Assembly: GCA_022538095.1 (NCBI GenBank)
Contig: JAKYXN010000043.1
Span: 1 to 45,046 of the forward strand
Length of the DNA: 45,046 bases
Source: Puniceicoccaceae bacterium K14
GTDB taxonomy: Bacteria; Verrucomicrobiota; Verrucomicrobiia; Opitutales; Opitutaceae
Direction of reading: 5' to 3'
Shown: positions 25,679 to 34,273 of the stretch, piece by piece
Numbering within the stretch: position 1 is the first letter of the stretch
Layout of the letters: every line of letters starts with the position of its first letter
The notes under the pieces: model-generated
What the model was told of the DNA's origin: nothing
The model's database searches: none
The model's input: the letters and a program-made list of their open reading frames with translations, nothing else
Position numbers and translations under genes: made by a program

Positions 25679-26521
25679 ATGAAAAACAGATACGACTTTG
25701 TTGTTCTATTCGATGCTCAAGATGCCAATCCAAATGGCGATCCTGATGCTGGGAATCTACCGCGTGTTGACGCGGAAACTGGCCAAGGCTTAGTTACTGA
25801 CGTTTGTCTCAAGAGGAAGATTCGTAACTTTGTGCAAACCACGAGACCTGACCAGCGAATCTACTTCGGAGAGAATGTTGTACTGAATCGTCAAAACCAA
25901 GAAGCGTACAAGGCTCTGGATATCAAAGATTCCAAAAAGGCGAAGCAAGCAGATCGCGATGAGGCCAGAGCGTGGATGTGTGAGAATTTTTATGACGTTC
26001 GTACCTTTGGAGCAGTGATGTCGACTGAGATTAATTGTGGTCAAGTCCGTGGCCCTGCACAGTTGTCGTTTGCCCGTTCTATTGATCCGATCGTTGCGAG
26101 TGAGCACGCCATCACTCGAACTTCGGTTACGAACGAAAAAGATATCGAAAAGGGACGAACTATGGGGCGGAAATTTACGATACCTTATGGATTGTATCGA
26201 GCTCATGGATTTATAAATCCGTTTTTGGCTGATCAAACTGGATTTTCAGATGATGATTTAGAGTTGTTTTTTAGTTCCTTAGAGAATGCATTTCAGTTTG
26301 ATCAATCAGCTGCACGCCCTGCTGGAAGTATGGCTGTGCGGGGATTGTTAATTTTTAAGCATGATAATCAACTTGGACACGCTCCGAGTCATCAGTTGTT
26401 TGACCTTATTGATGTTAAAAAGAAAACGGAGATTGTGACACCTCGCTCCTTCGCTGACTACGAAGTTATTATCGACGAATCGAGTATCCCAGAAGGCGTT
26501 ACCCTCATTCGGAGAATCTAA
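25679..26521 (+). CDS. cas7c: Type I-C Cascade backbone protein Cas7 (Csd2)
   Basis: This is a 280-residue RAMP protein forming the crRNA-binding backbone. Typical Csd2 features are [20 protein letters not shown] with the following [34 protein letters not shown] and [17 protein letters not shown], then [26 protein letters not shown] and HQLFDLIDV. Length fits (about 280-290). A purine-rich spacer of 33 bases precedes the ATG. The next gene begins only 3 bases after its stop, so the following non-cas gene is part of the same operon. Confidence 0.96.
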   Translation: MKNRYDFVVLFDAQDANPNGDPDAGNLPRVDAETGQGLVTDVCLKRKIRNFVQTTRPDQRIYFGENVVLNRQNQEAYKALDIKDSKKAKQADRDEARAWMCENFYDVRTFGAVMSTEINCGQVRGPAQLSFARSIDPIVASEHAITRTSVTNEKDIEKGRTMGRKFTIPYGLYRAHGFINPFLADQTGFSDDDLELFFSSLENAFQFDQSAARPAGSMAVRGLLIFKHDNQLGHAPSHQLFDLIDVKKKTEIVTPRSFADYEVIIDESSIPEGVTLIRRI

Positions 26522-26524
26522 AAT

Positions 26525-26959
26525 ATGAATACATATACTTTAAGAATCGATGATGGCGATGGTTACAGCGCTGAAGTCGCTATCTCTGGAAACATAAACC
26601 TTTATGGTTTGGCTGAGCATATAATCGATACTATAGGTTTCGACTTTGATCACGCTTTTGGCTTTTACGATAATCTTAAGAATCCTTACGAGAGTTCGGA
26701 GAAGTATACGCTCTTTGCCGACATGGGCGAAGGAAGCGAAGACGAAGCGAGCGTCCAACGGACATTGATCGAAGAGGTATTCGAGCCAAAAAAGCAGATG
26801 GTTTTTCTCTTCGACTATGGAGATGATTGGCAGTTTCTGTTGACCTGCGTCAACGCTCAAGCAGCGACTACGAAGCGAAAGATCCGCAGAATTCTAACCG
26901 AAAAGGGAGAGCCTCCAATTCAGTATCCAGATTTTGAAGAGGAGGAAGACGATATTTGA
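26525..26959 (+). CDS. pRiA4b ORF-3-like protein inside the cas operon
   Basis: This 144-residue protein resembles the plasmid pRiA4b ORF-3 family: an N-terminal beta segment (YTLRIDDGDGYSAEVAISGN), the LAEHIIDTIGFDFDHAFGFY helix-turn, and the hallmark VFLFDYGDDWQFLLTCVN. The tail is strongly acidic (DFEEEEDD). The family occurs on mobile elements and plasmids and its role is unknown. It starts 3 bases after cas7 and its TGA overlaps the TTG start of cas4, so it must be cotranscribed and translated with the adaptation genes. It is not a standard part of type I-C loci. It may be a passenger, a regulator, or an accessory of interference or adaptation. Confidence 0.75.
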   Translation: MNTYTLRIDDGDGYSAEVAISGNINLYGLAEHIIDTIGFDFDHAFGFYDNLKNPYESSEKYTLFADMGEGSEDEASVQRTLIEEVFEPKKQMVFLFDYGDDWQFLLTCVNAQAATTKRKIRRILTEKGEPPIQYPDFEEEEDDI

Positions 26960-26984
26960 AATTTGGAATCTCAGATTTGAGATC
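26956..26984 (+). repeat. Short AT-rich repeat, copy a (start of cas4)
   Basis: The stretch TTGAAATTTGGAATCTC followed by AGATTTGAGATC belongs to a family of TTGAAATCTCAGATTT-like repeats also found at 27591, 27896 and 28141. Here it supplies the first codons of cas4. Confidence 0.55.
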
Positions 26985-27630
26985 GTCATCGCAAAGCGAT
27001 GACCTCCTCATTGCAATTAGCGCTTTGCAGCATTGGTTATTTTGTCCGCGGCAATGCGCTTTGATTCATGTCGAGCGAGCGTGGAGCGAAAATCGTTTTA
27101 CTGCTGAAGGCAATGCAATGCATGAGCGGGCTCATGACGGTCCGAATGAATTAAGGGATGGCGTGCGCATAGCTCGTGGCCAGCATGTGCGGTCTTTGAG
27201 GCTCGGACTGGTGGGGCAGTGCGATGTGGTGGAGTTTTACCCCGATGGACGGGTGAACCCGGTGGAGTATAAGCGGGGAAGACCGAAGGCGCACCGAGCG
27301 GATGAAGTGCAGCTTTGCGCTCAGGCGATTTGCTTGGAAGATATGCTGGGAAAGGAAATTCGCGACGGACAGCTTTATTATGGAAAGAATCGACGTCGTC
27401 ATGATGTGGTTTTCGATACTGAACTGCGTAAGTTAGTAGAGGGTACGGCTCGAGCGATTGAGAAATGCCTGTTATCGGCTGAGACGCCGAAAGCGGATTA
27501 TGTATCCAAGAAATGCGATACATGTTCTTTGATCGATCACTGTCAACCGAAGATCATAAACCAAAGCGTTTCGCATTGGTTTATGGCTAATCTGAAATCT
27601 CAAATTCTAAATCATAATGGCAACGTATAA
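26956..27630 (+). CDS. cas4: Cas4 exonuclease of the type I-C adaptation module
   Basis: This 224-residue protein is a RecB-family nuclease with a [4Fe-4S] cluster that trims pre-spacers and selects the PAM. The N-terminal cysteine is in LQHWLFCPRQCALIHVE (C30 plus nearby C34). The nuclease core runs through LRLGLVGQCDVVEFY, the PVEYKRGRPKAHRADEVQLC motif (E, K and Q catalytic region) and DGQLYYGKNRRRHDV. The C-terminal cluster ligands are in KKCDTCSLIDHCQP. It starts with TTG overlapping the previous stop; the first 8 codons come from an AT-rich repeat, and TTG at codon 8 is an alternative start. The last 20 residues (LKSQILNHNGNV) also come from a repeat copy, extending the protein beyond the usual end. 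Confidence 0.93.
   Translation: MKFGISDLRSSSQSDDLLIAISALQHWLFCPRQCALIHVERAWSENRFTAEGNAMHERAHDGPNELRDGVRIARGQHVRSLRLGLVGQCDVVEFYPDGRVNPVEYKRGRPKAHRADEVQLCAQAICLEDMLGKEIRDGQLYYGKNRRRHDVVFDTELRKLVEGTARAIEKCLLSAETPKADYVSKKCDTCSLIDHCQPKIINQSVSHWFMANLKSQILNHNGNV
27591..27613 (+). repeat. Short AT-rich repeat, copy b (cas4 / S23 gene junction)
   Basis: TCTGAAATCTCAAATTC followed by TAAATC encodes the LKSQILN tail of Cas4 and ends just before the ATG of the next gene (27617). It is the same repeat family as at 26956, 27896 and 28141. Confidence 0.55.
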
Positions 27631-28141
27631 GCGATTCGAAGATCTTCCAGTTTGGAAAGCCGCAATCCGACTTGCGGAACAAGTGTATCGTTTGACGGAT
27701 GATACTGCCTTTAAAGGACAATATTCGTTACGGGATCAGATAGAGAGAGCAGCCGTTTCCGTCTCCAATAATATTGCAGAAGGTTTCGAAAGAGGAACGA
27801 CAAAGGAGCTGTTGGCTTTTTTGTATATTGCTCGTGGCTCAGCAGGGGAGGTGCGTTCCATGCTTTGCTTGTTTGAACGCTTGGAGCGGTTCGGTAATTT
27901 GAAATCTCAGATTTTGGATTTGAAATCAACCGCCGCAGGCTGTTCACGACAACTGCGAGCATGGGCAGATAGTCTGCAAAATTCCGATATAGAGGGCCAA
28001 AGGCACTTGAATGAGAAATCGAAAAAGAAATGGCGGGAATCAAAAGAGAAGGGCTCACGAGAAGCCGAATGGCGCGAGCAGTTGATCGAAGTACTGGGAG
28101 CGGATCATCCGGCGATTCCTCCGGTAAAGCCGAAGGCTTGA
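27617..28141 (+). CDS. Four-helix-bundle protein (S23 / 23S rRNA intervening-sequence family) inside the cas operon
   Basis: This is a 174-residue protein of the S23/four-helix-bundle family: YKRFEDLPVWKAAIRLAEQV, LRDQIERAAVSVSNNIAEGF, ERGTTKELLAFLYIARGSAG and EVRSMLCLFERL are the standard blocks. Family members form pentameric helical bundles, are often carried in intervening sequences of 23S rRNA genes, and have no established activity. Usual length is about 120 residues. This one is longer because an AT-rich repeat (NLKSQILDLKS) is inserted in frame after helix 3, and a charged tail (KSKKKWRESKEKGSREAEWR) is added. It overlaps cas4 by 14 bases and precedes cas1 by 27. It is not a known cas gene. 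Confidence 0.8.
   Translation: MATYKRFEDLPVWKAAIRLAEQVYRLTDDTAFKGQYSLRDQIERAAVSVSNNIAEGFERGTTKELLAFLYIARGSAGEVRSMLCLFERLERFGNLKSQILDLKSTAAGCSRQLRAWADSLQNSDIEGQRHLNEKSKKKWRESKEKGSREAEWREQLIEVLGADHPAIPPVKPKA
27896..27927 (+). repeat. Short AT-rich repeat, copy c (inside the S23-family gene)
   Basis: AATTTGAAATCTCAG followed by ATTTTGGATTTGAAATC is read in frame as NLKSQILDLKS within the four-helix protein. It is the most complete copy of the repeat and contains the motif twice (TTGAAATC at both ends). Confidence 0.55.
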
Positions 28142-28167
28142 ATTTGAAATCTTGAAATTTAAAATCC
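28141..28167 (+). repeat. Short AT-rich repeat, copy d (S23 gene / cas1 junction)
   Basis: AATTTGAAATCTTGAAAT followed by TTAAAATCC fills the whole gap between the stop of the S23-family gene and the GTG of cas1. It is related to the copies at 26956, 27591 and 27896. Confidence 0.5.
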
Positions 28168-28168
28168 A

Positions 28169-29209
28169 GTGAAGACACATTTGAATACATTGTTTGTTAC
28201 GCTCGAAGGTTCATACCTTCGCAAGGATGGGGCGGCCATTGAAATCAGGCATGATGGGGAATCGAAGCTTAGAGTGCCTATGCATAATTTAGAGGGGGTG
28301 GTTTGCTTTGGCTGGGATGTGTCGGCTTCGGCTTCTTTGATGGCATCGTGCGCCGAGGCAAATGTTTCGCTGTCTTTTCATAATCCACACGGTAAGTTTC
28401 TAGTTGCGACAAACGGATATACCTCAGGGAATATTAGTTTACGTCGGGAGCAGTACCGCCGAGCCGACTGCGATAGTGGAAGCTTGGCAATCGCTGCTCA
28501 TATGATTGCGGCTAAAATTGCCAATAGTCGTAATAGTTTGTTGAGGACAAAACGTGAACAGGGCCAGGATGATCCTAAGAAATCGAAATTTCTAGAGGAG
28601 GCGATTGAGTCTATGGGGATTAGTTTGAAGCGGACGGCTCGTGTCGAGAGTTTAGATTCCTTGAGAGGCGTAGAAGGAGAGGCTGCGGCAAGTTATTTTT
28701 CCGTATTTCCAGAGCTGATGAATAAGAGTGAAAAAACGTTTGAGATGAAAGGAAGGAATCGCCGACCACCACTCGATCCAGTGAATGCCCTCTTGTCGTT
28801 TTGCTATACATTGTTAATGCACGACTGCCGTTCAGCTTTAGAGAGTTGTGGTCTGGATGCCCAATGTGGTTTCTTGCATCGCGATCGTCCTGGAAGGCCT
28901 TCTTTGGCACTTGACCTTATGGAAGAGTTTCGAGCGTACATAGCAGACCGTGTTGTGCTATCGCTGATAAATCGTCGCCAAATCAAAAATACGGATTTTT
29001 ATGTGGAACCATCTGGCGCAGTAATGCTGAAAGACGATTCGAGAAAGAAAGTACTGCTAGCATGGCAGGAGCGAAAGAAATCAGAATTAGTTCATCCATT
29101 TATCCAAGAGAAGTGTACGATTGGTTTACTGCCGCACCTGCAAGCCCGCTTGCTTGCTCGCCATCTGCGAGGCGATCTGGATGCTTATCCTGCCTTTTTA
29201 GTTCGATAG
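28169..29209 (+). CDS. cas1: Cas1 integrase (type I-C)
   Basis: This is a 346-residue spacer-acquisition integrase. The N-terminal beta domain begins LNTLFVTLEGSYLRKDGAAI. The catalytic helical domain holds the Glu (LRGVEGEAAASYFSVF), the His (CGFLHRDRPGRPSLALDLME) and the Asp of the same motif, all present. Length and the ending HLRGDLDAYPAFLVR are normal for type I-C. The start is GTG at 28169; no ATG nearby gives the conserved N-terminus. It works with Cas2 and Cas4 to insert new spacers next to the leader at 29558-29742. Confidence 0.96.
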   Translation: MKTHLNTLFVTLEGSYLRKDGAAIEIRHDGESKLRVPMHNLEGVVCFGWDVSASASLMASCAEANVSLSFHNPHGKFLVATNGYTSGNISLRREQYRRADCDSGSLAIAAHMIAAKIANSRNSLLRTKREQGQDDPKKSKFLEEAIESMGISLKRTARVESLDSLRGVEGEAAASYFSVFPELMNKSEKTFEMKGRNRRPPLDPVNALLSFCYTLLMHDCRSALESCGLDAQCGFLHRDRPGRPSLALDLMEEFRAYIADRVVLSLINRRQIKNTDFYVEPSGAVMLKDDSRKKVLLAWQERKKSELVHPFIQEKCTIGLLPHLQARLLARHLRGDLDAYPAFLVR

Positions 29210-29266
29210 ATCGGTGTTTGTCTTCGCTCACACATATTAAATATTGAAATTTTAGGCTTAGATCTT

Positions 29267-29557
29267 ATGTATGTACTAATCGCTTACGATGTATCTACCA
29301 TGACCCCTGCGGGGAAGAAGCGGCTGCGGCACGTTGCTAAAGCCTGTCTTGATTATGGCCAGCGGGTTCAGAATTCCGTTTTCGAATGCAAGGTGACTCC
29401 CGCGCAGGAAGCTGACTTAAGATCGAGGCTCATGAAAATTATGGATAGCCGTGTTGATTCGATTAGGATCTACAATTTAGGATCAAATTGGCAACGACGT
29501 GTTGAGCATTTAGGAACAAAATGTCCTTATGATATTGATGGTACCTTGATCGTTTAG
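29267..29557 (+). CDS. cas2: Cas2 (type I-C)
   Basis: This is a 96-residue ferredoxin-fold protein that bridges the Cas1 dimers during spacer insertion. MYVLIAYDVSTM is the conserved first strand with its Asp, and CLDYGQRVQNSVFECKVT is the second conserved block. The C-terminal part (VDSIRIYNLGSNWQRRVEHL) is complete. It starts 57 bases after cas1 and its stop lies 185 bases before the first CRISPR repeat. Confidence 0.97.
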   Translation: MYVLIAYDVSTMTPAGKKRLRHVAKACLDYGQRVQNSVFECKVTPAQEADLRSRLMKIMDSRVDSIRIYNLGSNWQRRVEHLGTKCPYDIDGTLIV

Positions 29558-29742
29558 CGGGAGTCTCCGCCAACCCGAAGTGAACAATATTTAGTAGGTA
29601 GATTCGCGTTTTTGTAAATCCTTGTTGGCGAGGTTCTTTGACAGTTATATTAGTTTTGCTTAGTGAAATTGAAGGTTGCGCTGTGAGGTACGCGGAATTT
29701 AGCTTAGAAATTGTTGGTGCCCATACTTTTAGTATGGGTGCT
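29558..29742 (+). promoter_or_regulatory. CRISPR leader with a hairpin next to the first repeat
   Basis: This is the AT-rich 185-base segment between cas2 and the array. CCCATACT (29720-29727) and AGTATGGG (29731-29738) form a perfect 8-bp stem with a TTT loop, ending 4 bases before repeat 1. In type I systems the leader holds the array promoter and the signals for insertion at the first repeat. The orientation (cas genes, leader, array) and the degenerate repeat at the far end agree with this. Confidence 0.75.
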
Positions 29743-31714
29743 GTCGCTCCCTTCACGGGAGCGTGGATTGAAACAACCGTCATCTCTGCTATCTACAGAA
29801 TCTCAGGTCGCTCCCTTCACGGGAGCGTGGATTGAAACAAAACAGGTTGCCGTTGGCATCACAGAGTAAAGTCGCTCCCTTCACGGGAGCGTGGATTGAA
29901 ACATCATTTATATGGTTTGAGCTCTGTGTAACCCTGTCGCTCCCTTCACGGGAGCGTGGATTGAAACTAAATCCCAAAGATATGATTTAGAAATACCAAT
30001 AGTCGCTCCCTTCACGGGAGCGTGGATTGAAACTTTGCATAATGAACAAAGCAAAGATCATTAGTGTCGCTCCCTTCACGGGAGCGTGGATTGAAACAAG
30101 CAGCACAGCTTATCAAACATACTCTACATTGTCGCTCCCTTCACGGGAGCGTGGATTGAAACTTCGACTCATGAAATATAACCTATCTATCTTACGTCGC
30201 TCCCTTCACGGGAGCGTGGATTGAAACAAATCCTTTTTTCAATGCCGTCAACTGCTGCTGTCGCTCCCTTCACGGGAGCGTGGATTGAAACCGGGTGGTA
30301 GTTGCCGTCTACGAAGACGCCGCGTCGCTCCCTTCACGGGAGCGTGGATTGAAACGACCATTATCGCGTAACTCCTTATCGATCCAACGTCGCTCCCTTC
30401 ACGGGAGCGTGGATTGAAACTAAACATAAGGAGATTTGGAGACATACCCATGGTCGCTCCCTTCACGGGAGCGTGGATTGAAACAGTCTACGATGTTCTT
30501 ACACCTGTAGACACTCGTCGCTCCCTTCACGGGAGCGTGGATTGAAACATTATATGGGTATACTTGTGAGATAGAGCGTAAGTCGCTCCCTTCACGGGAG
30601 CGTGGATTGAAACTTCCGCTCGATCAGTAGGGGCCAACGATATTACGTCGCTCCCTTCACGGGAGCGTGGATTGAAACTATCGAATGATAGAATCTCCTT
30701 TGGTTGTTTTCGTCGCTCCCTTCACGGGAGCGTGGATTGAAACGATACTGAGGGGGTCACATTGGTAAACATCCTCGTCGCTCCCTTCACGGGAGCGTGG
30801 ATTGAAACTTGTAGCTCCTAATAGTGTTTTTGGCTGGGAGGTCGCTCCCTTCACGGGAGCGTGGATTGAAACAGCTTGAGCGTTTGCTTAGGCTACGCGG
30901 ACCTGGTCGCTCCCTTCACGGGAGCGTGGATTGAAACCTACCATGTAGAACCACACGGTGTTATTCGCAAGTCGCTCCCTTCACGGGAGCGTGGATTGAA
31001 ACTCTGACCGTCTAGTATGCATGAGATCCCCCAAAGTCGCTCCCTTCACGGGAGCGTGGATTGAAACCTGTCAAACTCGGTGTAAACCACTACGAAAAAG
31101 TCGCTCCCTTCACGGGAGCGTGGATTGAAACAGATTGGACTTTTATCTCATCCAGTATCAATTGTCGCTCCCTTCACGGGAGCGTGGATTGAAACACTTT
31201 GTGGATGTGAAGGGCATGCAAACACCAGAGTCGCTCCCTTCACGGGAGCGTGGATTGAAACTAGGGCCCACTTGCCACCCTATGCCGTCATCTGGTCGCT
31301 CCCTTCACGGGAGCGTGGATTGAAACAGTTTTATGGCATCCTTTATGGGGATCATTTCGTCGCTCCCTTCACGGGAGCGTGGATTGAAACGTGTGAGGGC
31401 GGCAGATCCGGCTACAACATTGGGTCGCTCCCTTCACGGGAGCGTGGATTGAAACAGGCAGCTCCCTTTTAGGGTTGTTGTAAATAACGTCGCTCCCTTC
31501 ACGGGAGCGTGGATTGAAACCGCAGTCAACTTAGCGCACAGACCCTTTTCACGGTCGCTCCCTTCACGGGAGCGTGGATTGAAACACTGTGTGAAATAGG
31601 CTTGTAAGGCATGATAAAGTCGCTCCCTTCACGGGAGCGTGGATTGAAACGGTCGTACACCCTTGATACGAAGGAGGCAGTCGTCGCTCCCTTCACGGGA
31701 GTGCGTATTCTTAG
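29743..31714 (+). CRISPR. Type I-C CRISPR array, 31 repeats and 30 spacers
   Basis: The repeat is 32 bases, beginning GTCGCTCCCTTC, with the palindrome CGCTCCC/GGGAGCG and ending GTGGATTGAAAC, the type I-C signature that leaves the ATTGAAAC-type crRNA handle. I counted thirty full repeats (starts 29743, 29807, 29871 ... 31554, 31619), all apparently identical, plus a last one at 31683. The last keeps the first 19 bases and then degenerates (TGCGTATTC instead of CGTGGATTG). Spacers are 32-34 bases. Spacer sequences look unique and none was seen repeated. The degenerate end marks the oldest side. Uniform repeats and intact cas genes suggest an active, recently used system. Open frames across the array are artefacts of the repeat. 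Confidence 0.98.
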
Positions 31715-31819
31715 ATGAGTTTCTTCTTTGCGTCGGTTGTTTTTCTGGTCTTGAGTCCGCTCGTCTTTCGAGATCGAAGTACGTTCCGCTACTTTTTAAT
31801 AGAGGAAGAATTCCCTCTC

Positions 31820-32512
31820 TTAGGGGCCCCAGACCGATTCCTTTTGCTTGGATTTGTTATTCCCGTCTTGCTGTTCAACCGGCACGTGAATCACGTACTT
31901 GTCAGTCCACATTTCATCGGGCTCAGAGAAAAGAAACTCGAGCGGGTGGGCTTCGGGTTCTTCCTTGATGTTCTCAAACTCTTCGGAGAGATCGCCGCCT
32001 TTAAGGTAGAGTACGCCGTTTGGAAGAACATTGATTCCTGAGCGTTTTACCTTCTTGCGGATCCAGTTCATGAATTTAGGAAGCTGGGTGACTGCGCGGG
32101 CGACGATAAAGTCGAATTGGCCTTTTACCTTCTCGGCTCTTTCGTGAGCGGCGGTAGCGTTTTCTAGACCAAGCTGTTCGATGAGGTCTTGTACGACTTT
32201 GATCTTCTTGCCGATGGCGTCTACCATGTGGAATTGGCAGTCTGGGAAGAGAATGGCTAAGGGGATGCCAGGGAAGCCACCGCCTGTACCGACGTCTAGG
32301 ATGCGACTACCGGGTTCAAAGGGCATTACTTTGGGGATGGCAAGTGAGTGGAGGATATGACGCTTGGGGAGGTTTTCAATATCGGTGCGGGCGATGAGAT
32401 TGATCTTCTCATTCCATTCGGCCAGTTTTACGGCAAAGAGCTGAAATTGCTCCTGCTGCTTAGGCGTGAGGTCGGGAAATTCTTCGAATATTGGTGAGAG
32501 GTCGAAAGTCAT
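31820..32512 (-). CDS. rsmG: 16S rRNA (guanine-N7)-methyltransferase RsmG (GidB)
   Basis: This is a 230-residue SAM-dependent enzyme that methylates N7 of G527 in 16S rRNA; its loss gives low-level streptomycin resistance. ILDVGTGGGFPGIPLAILFP is the SAM-binding motif I with the RsmG-specific GFPGIPLAI. MVDAIGKKIKVVQDLIEQLG follows, and IVARAVTQLPKFMNWIRKK is the typical motif IV. The upstream sequence WNEKINLIARTD ... RHILHSLAI is the family N-terminus. I start at the ATG at 32512; the frame could extend 13 codons to a TTG at 32551, but the family begins near MTFDLSP. The C-terminus carries an extra basic, Gln-rich tail (VPVEQQDGNNKSKQK). It stands alone, next to the old end of the CRISPR array. 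Confidence 0.94.
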   Translation of the reverse strand: MTFDLSPIFEEFPDLTPKQQEQFQLFAVKLAEWNEKINLIARTDIENLPKRHILHSLAIPKVMPFEPGSRILDVGTGGGFPGIPLAILFPDCQFHMVDAIGKKIKVVQDLIEQLGLENATAAHERAEKVKGQFDFIVARAVTQLPKFMNWIRKKVKRSGINVLPNGVLYLKGGDLSEEFENIKEEPEAHPLEFLFSEPDEMWTDKYVIHVPVEQQDGNNKSKQKESVWGP

Positions 32513-32794
32513 CGTGTGCAGAGGAATTGGCGTAGGCAGCGGCAAATTCAATGTTTAAATGGGGTTTCCTATTGTCAGCCTTTAAGTTATAGAGGTTGTC
32601 CTTGGAAACAAGTTGTGGGGCAACGACTTGCTGGGGTAGTGGTTGAGGCGAAAAGGTTGGGGGATATTCGCTTTCGTGGATTACATGAATTTCTCGTAGA
32701 CCCAAAAACGCGATTGAAGCAGAGGGAACGGTAAAAAAGAGTTGACGCTGCTCTCGTAGCGCGTCTTTTTCGGCTCTTTTCCAATTTTAGACCC

Positions 32795-32992
32795 ATGGCA
32801 ATCGAAGTAAAAATCCGCAAAAGTGAACCAGTTGAACGCGCTCTACGCCGTTTGAAAAAGAAGCTCGATCGTGAGGGCGTTATCAGAGACGTTCGTGGCA
32901 ACCGCTACTTCGAAAAGAAGTCAGAGACTAAGCGCCGTGAAAAGAAGGTAACTGCCTTCAACACAATGCTTCGCCACAAGTACGACAACTAA
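32795..32992 (+). CDS. rpsU: Ribosomal protein bS21
   Basis: This is a 65-residue, highly basic small-subunit protein: MAIEVKIRKSEPVERALRRL, KKKLDREGVIRDVRGNRYFE, then KKSETKRREKK. It matches bS21, which sits near the 3' end of 16S rRNA and helps mRNA binding. Length is normal (about 58-71). It is monocistronic with its own terminator 36-66 bases after the stop. The 280 bases upstream hold its promoter; an imperfect hairpin followed by T5 near 32743-32775 could be a leader or attenuator. Confidence 0.95.
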   Translation: MAIEVKIRKSEPVERALRRLKKKLDREGVIRDVRGNRYFEKKSETKRREKKVTAFNTMLRHKYDN

Positions 32993-33027
32993 GTCGTAGA
33001 GGTTCACTCTATTAATTAATTTCAATT

Positions 33028-33058
33028 GGCTTCCTTGATTCAGGGGAGCCTTTTTTTT
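33028..33058 (+). terminator. Rho-independent terminator of rpsU
   Basis: GGCTTCC (33028-33034) pairs with GGGAGCC (33044-33050), with G-T pairing, around a 9-base loop. Eight T follow (33051-33058). Confidence 0.9.
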
Positions 33059-33388
33059 GCTTTTCGCGCAGACTATCGCTTGTCTGAATCTATTTGGAGC
33101 ATGCGAAAAGGCCGTTTTGTGAGCCTTATTCGTTTCGAATTCTTTTCTTCGTTCGTTCAGCCATTGTACCATGGCTTCTAGGTGAGCAGGGTCTTGTTTT
33201 TGGACGTGTTGTTTGCTCAATGCGGCGAGTTCCTCGCACTTGTTGGCGTTCGGAAGCCAGATCGCAGGCTCCTCCCAGCTGCTGGCGGGCCATCGTTTTC
33301 ATGGGAACTTGATTTTAGTTTGTTTTATTGAGGGTTTGTTGTGAGTTGATTGTTCGGAGAGCACGCCCTAGTCATCTTGGTAAATCGA
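33059..33388. other. 330-base region between rpsU and ung
   Basis: No supported plus-strand gene. On the minus strand an open frame from about 33300 to 32921 reads protein-like in part (for example LEAMVQWLNERRKEFETNKA). It lacks an in-frame ATG near its 5' end, runs through the rpsU terminator and overlaps rpsU in antisense. It may be a decayed gene; I do not annotate it as coding. Confidence 0.4.
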
Positions 33389-34048
33389 ATGAAAAACTGG
33401 ACCGACGTTTTAGCTTCTGAAAAGGAACAAGATTATTTTAAGGACACCTTAAAGTATGTTGCAGGTAAACGGGCGGCGGGCGTCACAGTTTACCCACCGC
33501 AAGGGGATGTTTTCAATGCGTTTAAAAGCACTCCGTTCGAATCGTTGAAAGTGGTTATCATTGGCCAAGATCCTTATCACGGTCCTGGGCAAGCTCACGG
33601 ACTTTGTTTTTCCGTAAAGCCAGGAGTTCCTGCTCCGCCATCTTTGGTGAATATCTACAAGGAATTGTGCACGGATGTGGAAGGTTTCGAACGTCCTGAT
33701 CATGGCTACTTGCAGAGTTGGGCGGAGCAAGGCGTCCTTCTTTTGAATACTGTGTTAACTGTTGAGCAAGGCAAAGCTCACTCGCATAAGCATCTGGGTT
33801 GGGAAACGTTTACTGATCAAGTGATTCAAGGAGTTAGCGATCATGCTGAGGGGATTGTATTCTTGCTCTGGGGATCGCATGCTCAAAAAAAGGGGCAGCG
33901 CATCGATCCGAACAAGCATTACGCACTCAAAGCGCCACACCCATCGCCTTTGTCAGCTCATCGCGGCTTTCTTGGTTGTAAACATTTTTCGAAGACAAAC
34001 GAACTTTTAAAAGAACAGGGGAAGAGTGCAATCGATTGGCGGCTTTAG
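33389..34048 (+). CDS. ung: Uracil-DNA glycosylase (family 1)
   Basis: This is a 219-residue DNA-repair enzyme that removes uracil from [23 protein letters not shown] carries the catalytic Asp (GQDPYHG water-activating loop). [17 protein letters not shown] holds the uracil-binding Asn. [14 protein letters not shown] and [20 protein letters not shown] hold the catalytic His and the minor-groove Leu loop. All motifs are intact and the length is normal (E. coli Ung has 229). I start at ATG 33389 ([11 protein letters not shown]), which matches the family N-terminus; an upstream TTG at 33350 would add 13 unlikely residues. It appears monocistronic. Confidence 0.96.
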   Translation: MKNWTDVLASEKEQDYFKDTLKYVAGKRAAGVTVYPPQGDVFNAFKSTPFESLKVVIIGQDPYHGPGQAHGLCFSVKPGVPAPPSLVNIYKELCTDVEGFERPDHGYLQSWAEQGVLLLNTVLTVEQGKAHSHKHLGWETFTDQVIQGVSDHAEGIVFLLWGSHAQKKGQRIDPNKHYALKAPHPSPLSAHRGFLGCKHFSKTNELLKEQGKSAIDWRL

Positions 34049-34273
34049 TTGAGAGCTCGTACAGTAGGTTGAGGTTCTTTTCCCACAGATTGCCCAGGTT
34101 TTCTCAGATGACTTTGGGGGTGTTTGTCTACGGAAATCGGGAAGGGGCACGAAGGTTGAGGACTCTTCTGTTCATATTCCGATGAGAACGGGGTGAAACC
34201 TGATCTGGTGAGGCGGTGACTCTCGTATTCGTGGATTTCTTGAGATTGGTTTTAACCTACGAAGAAAAAGGGG

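Noticed and set aside
29638-31472. Several open frames across the CRISPR array with repeated SLPSRERGLK or VAPFTGAWIET segments
   Set aside because: They are translations of the CRISPR repeat and have no gene features.
31715-32041. 108-codon plus-strand frame after the CRISPR array
   Set aside because: It is antisense to rsmG and has no features of its own.
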